A DNA stretch of 9,159 bases from Paracoccaceae bacterium. Lineage in GTDB: Bacteria; Pseudomonadota; Alphaproteobacteria; Rhodobacterales; Rhodobacteraceae. A model generated the notes under the pieces. That model was not told the origin of the DNA, did no database searches, and saw only the letters and a list, made by a program, of their open reading frames with translations. Shown here one piece after another: positions 5,858 through 9,159 of this stretch (positions within the stretch are counted from its first letter, which is position 1; each line of letters starts with the position of its first letter). Location: assembly GCA_003561595.1 (NCBI GenBank), contig PWWF01000045.1:1-9159 (forward strand), given 5' to 3'. The translations under genes and the position numbers were made by a program.

Positions 5858-7009
5858 TCAGATCCGGGTGATGCGCCCGGCATTCCACAAGAGCGCCAGC
5901 ATCAGCGCGCCCACGCCGATGAACGCCACCGCAAGGCTGCTGGCCTGCGCCACGACGCCGATCAGCGCGGGCCCCAGCAAGATGCCGCCATAGCCTGCCG
6001 TCGTGACCGCCGCGATGGCCAGGCCCGCGGGCATCCGGGTCTGGCGGCCTGCCGCGCTCAGCAGTACCGGCACCAGATTGGCCGCGCCCAGCCCGACCGC
6101 CACATAGCCCGCCATTGACAGGGCAAGCCCCGGCCCGGCGACGGCCAGCGCCAGCCCCGCCATGACCAGCAGGCTGCCCCAGAGCATGGTGCGGAACACG
6201 CCCAGCCGCGCCACCAGCCGGTCACCCGCCAGCCGCCCCACTGTCATCGCGACCGAAAACAGCAGAAACCCCAGCCCCGCCTGTTCGCGCCCCAGAAGCG
6301 CGCGCTCGACGATCAGCAGCGCGCCCCAGTCAAGGATCGCGCCCTCGACCAGAAAGACGATGGCCGTCAGCCCGGCAAGCAGCAGCACCACGCCGCGCGG
6401 CAACACGAAAGCCGGTGCGGCCTCGGCCGTCTGGGCGCGCAGAAGGCGGGGCGCGGCGGGCACGAGCGCCAGCGCGGCCAGAGCGGCGGCGACGCATGCG
6501 GCCCCGAAAGCCCCCATCCCCAGCGACAGAGCCAAAGTGATGGCCCCGGCCCCGGTAATGCCGCCCACCGACCACATCGCATGAAAGCCCGACATCATGG
6601 GCCGGTCAGAGCGGCGTTCCACCGTGGCACCATGGACATTCATCGCCACATCAATCGTGCCAAGCGCCGCGCCAAAGCCGAACAGCAGCACCCCCAGTGT
6701 CAGCGCGCTGTCAACAAGCATCAGCGCGGGCAACAGCACCACCAGCCCGATCCAGCCCAACAAGATCATGCCGCGTGCGCCCCGCTGTGCGCTGATATAG
6801 CCCGTCACCGGCATCGCCACCAGCGACCCGACCCCAAGGCAGAGCAGCAACAGCCCAAGCTGGCCTTCGCTGGCGCCCAGATTGAGCTTGGCAAAGGGGA
6901 TCAGCGGCGCCCATGCGCCCATGGCAAACCCCGCCGCCAGAAAGGCCAGCCGCGTGGCCAGCGCCGCGCCGGGCGGCGCGGGCGCCAGAGTGCCCTGCCT
7001 GAGGGTCAT
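5858..7009 (-). CDS. MFS transporter, YbjJ/fucose-permease-like
   Basis: A 383-residue, very hydrophobic protein with about 11-12 predicted membrane helices, the first at about 17-37 and the last at about 357-376. Family signs are GTIDVAMNVHGATVERRSDR (117-136) after helix 4, GFHAMWSVGG (141-150), and in the second half GRLAGDRLVARLG (258-270), the position of the repeated MFS motif A. These features match the E. coli YbjJ type of inner-membrane permease related to sugar permeases; the substrate is not known. It starts 37 bases after surA on the same strand, close enough for shared transcription, and its stop is only 2 bases from the convergent regulator's stop. The start ATG 7009 has a G-rich sequence upstream (GGGGTAGGGC) as a weak RBS. 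Confidence 0.9.
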   Translation of the reverse strand: MTLRQGTLAPAPPGAALATRLAFLAAGFAMGAWAPLIPFAKLNLGASEGQLGLLLLCLGVGSLVAMPVTGYISAQRGARGMILLGWIGLVVLLPALMLVDSALTLGVLLFGFGAALGTIDVAMNVHGATVERRSDRPMMSGFHAMWSVGGITGAGAITLALSLGMGAFGAACVAAALAALALVPAAPRLLRAQTAEAAPAFVLPRGVVLLLAGLTAIVFLVEGAILDWGALLIVERALLGREQAGLGFLLFSVAMTVGRLAGDRLVARLGVFRTMLWGSLLVMAGLALAVAGPGLALSMAGYVAVGLGAANLVPVLLSAAGRQTRMPAGLAIAAVTTAGYGGILLGPALIGVVAQASSLAVAFIGVGALMLALLWNAGRITRI

Positions 7010-7046
7010 GCCCTACCCCGCGATGCCCGCCGGACCGGGGGCGTGC

Positions 7047-8285
7047 TCAGTAATCGCGGATATCGGCATCTGCGATCAGTTCCTGAACGCGCAGATTGGC
7101 CATCGCATCCACACGGCGGTCAAAGACGACATTCTCCATCTGGCGTGCGCTTGGCCGGTTCTCGGACTCCAGCTCGCGCGTGCACAGCATCAGCACGACA
7201 AGGTTATCACCCTCGGTCGTGTTTGCGGTGATCTGGTTGCGGTTGATCCGCCCCAATTCGACTGCATGGGCCTGCGGGATGTCCTGCAACAGAGCTTCGG
7301 TCTCGGTCAGCGCCTCTTCCGGCAGGCCGCGCGCGTAAGGGCCAAGCTCGGGGCAGCGGCGCACTTCGGCCTGCATCTGGGCCACGCGGGCCAGATTGTC
7401 CTCGCTGCGCCCACCGGGCAGCAGCAGGCGCTTGTAGCTGACCTTGACCCGCTCGGCCGGGATGTCGCGGCGACTTTCCAGATCGCGGATCTGGAAAAAC
7501 GCGATGGCGCCACCAACATCGATCGGTCCGACAATCTGACCGGGCCGCGCATTGGCGATCGGATCGCGCAACTGGCCCGGCAGGTTCGACAGCGGCAGCC
7601 ATTCCAGCCGCCCGCCCTGATCGCGCGACCCGGCGATGGAATATTCGCGCGCGAGCTGGGAAAATTCATCAATCGTGCGGACCTGATTGATCATGTCCAC
7701 GATCTGGCGGACCGGATCGGCGAATTGCGGGTCGGTGGGCAGGAAAAGTTCGGACATGAGCACACGCTGGCTGCCCAGAATCGCCACAGTGTCGCGCGCC
7801 TGTGCGACATCGGACTCGGTCACATCAATCAGCCCGGGAAACTGACGCCGCACGACCTTGCGCCACAAAAGCCCCGCCTCGACAAAGCTCTCAAAGGATT
7901 CGCGGTCCACCCCTTCTTCGGCCAGCGCGCTGACAAACTCATCGGCCGACATCTCGGCGCGGGACGCAAATTCGGACATGCCATCGGCCAGTTCATCCGG
8001 TTCGACCCGCAGATTCAGGCGGCGCGCGGCGTCACGCTGCACGGCCTCTTCGGTCAGGCGGCGCAGGGCTTCTTCGCGCATATCGGCGGCACCGGAATTC
8101 AGGATTTCCAGAAAGGTGATGCGCTGTTCGACATCGTAATTCGTGATGACACGGCCATTGACCTCGCGCGCGGGCGAGAACATGCCCTGCGCCTGCGCAG
8201 TCGGGGCGGCCACCGCCAGACCGGCCAGCACAACCGCGATTGACAGGGTGGCGCGGCACAGCTTGGAATTCAGGAAAAACCGCAT
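7047..8285 (-). CDS. surA: Periplasmic peptidyl-prolyl isomerase/chaperone SurA
   Basis: SurA escorts unfolded outer-membrane proteins, including LptD, across the periplasm to the BAM complex. From ATG 8285 the protein has 412 residues and begins with a signal peptide: basic n-region MRFFLNSKLCR, hydrophobic core, and cleavage after APTAQA (residue 32). The N-terminal chaperone domain (about 36-150) starts with VNGRVITNYDVEQRI (42-56). A parvulin domain follows (about 172-270), with FSQLAREYSIAGSRDQGGRLEWL and the GQIVGPIDVGGAIAFFQI strand. The last third (about 280-400) seems to be a second, degenerate parvulin-like region with cysteines at 311 and 368. In-frame ATGs at 8303 and 8375 would add 6 or 30 residues; 8303 is possible, but 8285 gives the best signal peptide and has GGA nine bases upstream. 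lptD lies immediately upstream, as in many proteobacteria. Confidence 0.92.
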   Translation of the reverse strand: MRFFLNSKLCRATLSIAVVLAGLAVAAPTAQAQGMFSPAREVNGRVITNYDVEQRITFLEILNSGAADMREEALRRLTEEAVQRDAARRLNLRVEPDELADGMSEFASRAEMSADEFVSALAEEGVDRESFESFVEAGLLWRKVVRRQFPGLIDVTESDVAQARDTVAILGSQRVLMSELFLPTDPQFADPVRQIVDMINQVRTIDEFSQLAREYSIAGSRDQGGRLEWLPLSNLPGQLRDPIANARPGQIVGPIDVGGAIAFFQIRDLESRRDIPAERVKVSYKRLLLPGGRSEDNLARVAQMQAEVRRCPELGPYARGLPEEALTETEALLQDIPQAHAVELGRINRNQITANTTEGDNLVVLMLCTRELESENRPSARQMENVVFDRRVDAMANLRVQELIADADIRDY

Positions 8286-8399
8286 CAGTTCAGGTCCGTT
8301 CATTGTTGCTGACAGGCCCTGAGGGCCGCTTTGTTCCGCCTTACACGCTTTGCCCGCGCTTGTCATCATGACCACCGCAGAATCGGGCCTGGCATGCCT

Positions 8400-9159
8400 T
8401 CACATCTCGCTGCAGGCGCGGCGTGCCTGGCTTGGATTGCCGCCGATCCCCAGAATATCCACATTCAGCCCGAACCGCGTGCGCGAGGACCGCGAACTGG
8501 CCGAGGCGAAGCGCCGGTCGATTTCAAGCCCCATGCGCAGGCATTCATTCTCGTAGCTCAGCCCCAGATTGGCCTGCGCCGCCTGCCCCAGCGCCATGTC
8601 ATAGCGCCAGCCGACATTTGCAGCCCACTGATCGGTGATCTGGCGTGACCCCTCGAACCGCCATTCCGAGACCTTGTCGTCGCGATCCTCGAACGGATCG
8701 GCAAGAATGCGAGCGTAGCTGGTCGAGACCGACGCGCGGTCCGAACTCCAGTCGACCTCCAGCGCGGCGCGCTGCACGCCAAGATCCGCATCCACCAGCA
8801 CCCTCTGGCCCAGTGTCAGGCCGCCCGCAGTCTCAAGCGTGCCGGCCACCAGCCAGTCCGATCGGGCGCCTGCCAGCGGGTTGGCATCCGAGAACTGGCC
8901 CGGATCGCCCGCGCGCATGATCCGCCCCACACTCAGCGTGCCCGACCAGCCATCGGGGTCCTGCCGGGTCCAGCTCAGCCCCAGATTGGCGCGCAGCCCC
9001 TGCTCGCGCGTCTCGCGTGATGCGAAACGGTCGAAGGTGAACAGATTGCCTTCATCCAGCTCAGACATGCGGCTGCCTTCATAGGGCAGCGGCGTGTCAT
9101 GGGTGGGACGCCAGATGACCTGCGCGACAGGCTCGATCAGATGGGTCGCGCCGCCCGGC
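8400..9159 (-). CDS. lptD: LPS-assembly protein LptD, C-terminal part (partial, 5' end outside window)
   Basis: LptD is the outer-membrane beta-barrel that, with LptE, inserts lipopolysaccharide into the outer leaflet. About 252 C-terminal residues are visible; the frame is open to the right edge and ends at TGA 8400-8402. Recognisable family stretches are HLIEPVAQVIWRP at the entry edge, then DEGNLFTFDRFASRE and GLRANLGLSW, followed by alternating amphipathic strands such as NVGWRYDMALGQAAQANLGLSY. The last visible strand, SRTRFGLNVDILGIGG, precedes a short tail with one cysteine (ARRACSEM). A Met at 9068 is internal, since strong LptD similarity continues upstream of it. The gene precedes surA by 114 bases on the same strand. 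Confidence 0.95.
   Translation of the reverse strand, partial: PGGATHLIEPVAQVIWRPTHDTPLPYEGSRMSELDEGNLFTFDRFASRETREQGLRANLGLSWTRQDPDGWSGTLSVGRIMRAGDPGQFSDANPLAGARSDWLVAGTLETAGGLTLGQRVLVDADLGVQRAALEVDWSSDRASVSTSYARILADPFEDRDDKVSEWRFEGSRQITDQWAANVGWRYDMALGQAAQANLGLSYENECLRMGLEIDRRFASASSRSSRTRFGLNVDILGIGGNPSQARRACSEM

Noticed and set aside
6882..8243. 453-codon plus-strand open frame
   Set aside because: Antisense to surA and the start of the MFS gene; no recognisable domain.

Overview
The window looks like ordinary chromosome of a GC-rich alphaproteobacterium, most likely of the Rhodobacteraceae (Roseobacter/Rhodobacter/Paracoccus side). The grounds are strong G/C preference at third codon positions, tightly packed genes, the family make-up (class II DAHP synthase, soluble TerB-DnaJ protein, GlxA-type regulator, alphaproteobacterial-style SurA beside LptD), and a short intergenic motif that I associate from memory with this family. 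No tRNA, rRNA, CRISPR, insertion sequence, integrase or phage gene was seen, and all genes share similar base composition, so nothing points to recent transfer.

Layout. (1) Plus strand, 1-1838: the 3' end of a gene whose product ends in a GYF_2 domain and a polyproline tail (probably an SPFH-domain protein), then a double-zinc-ribbon protein with a C-terminal membrane anchor, then dtd (D-aminoacyl-tRNA deacylase), whose start overlaps the previous stop by one base. (2) Minus strand, 4651 down to 1845: class II DAHP synthase (first step of aromatic amino acid synthesis) with a good promoter and RBS, then a 173-base structured intergenic stretch, then a GNAT N-acetyltransferase of the phosphinothricin-acetyltransferase-like group, then a TerB-DnaJ co-chaperone-like protein that converges on dtd. 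(3) Plus strand, 4821-5855: a GlxA-family regulator (DJ-1/PfpI-like domain plus AraC helix-turn-helix), divergent from the DAHP synthase. (4) Minus strand, 9159 down to 5858: the 3' end of lptD, then surA, then a YbjJ-like MFS transporter that converges on the regulator with only 2 bases between stop codons.

How the genes work together. lptD and surA form the one clear functional unit: SurA is the periplasmic chaperone for outer-membrane barrels, including LptD, which inserts lipopolysaccharide into the outer membrane. The usual downstream genes pdxA and rsmA are not next; the MFS gene takes that place. The GYF/zinc-ribbon pair resembles in architecture the Bacillus YdjI-YdjG membrane-stress module and is the best candidate here for a poorly described system. 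The other genes look like independent housekeeping functions. The most interesting non-coding signal is a 22-base motif found twice (231-252 and 3214-3235), each time beside a hairpin.
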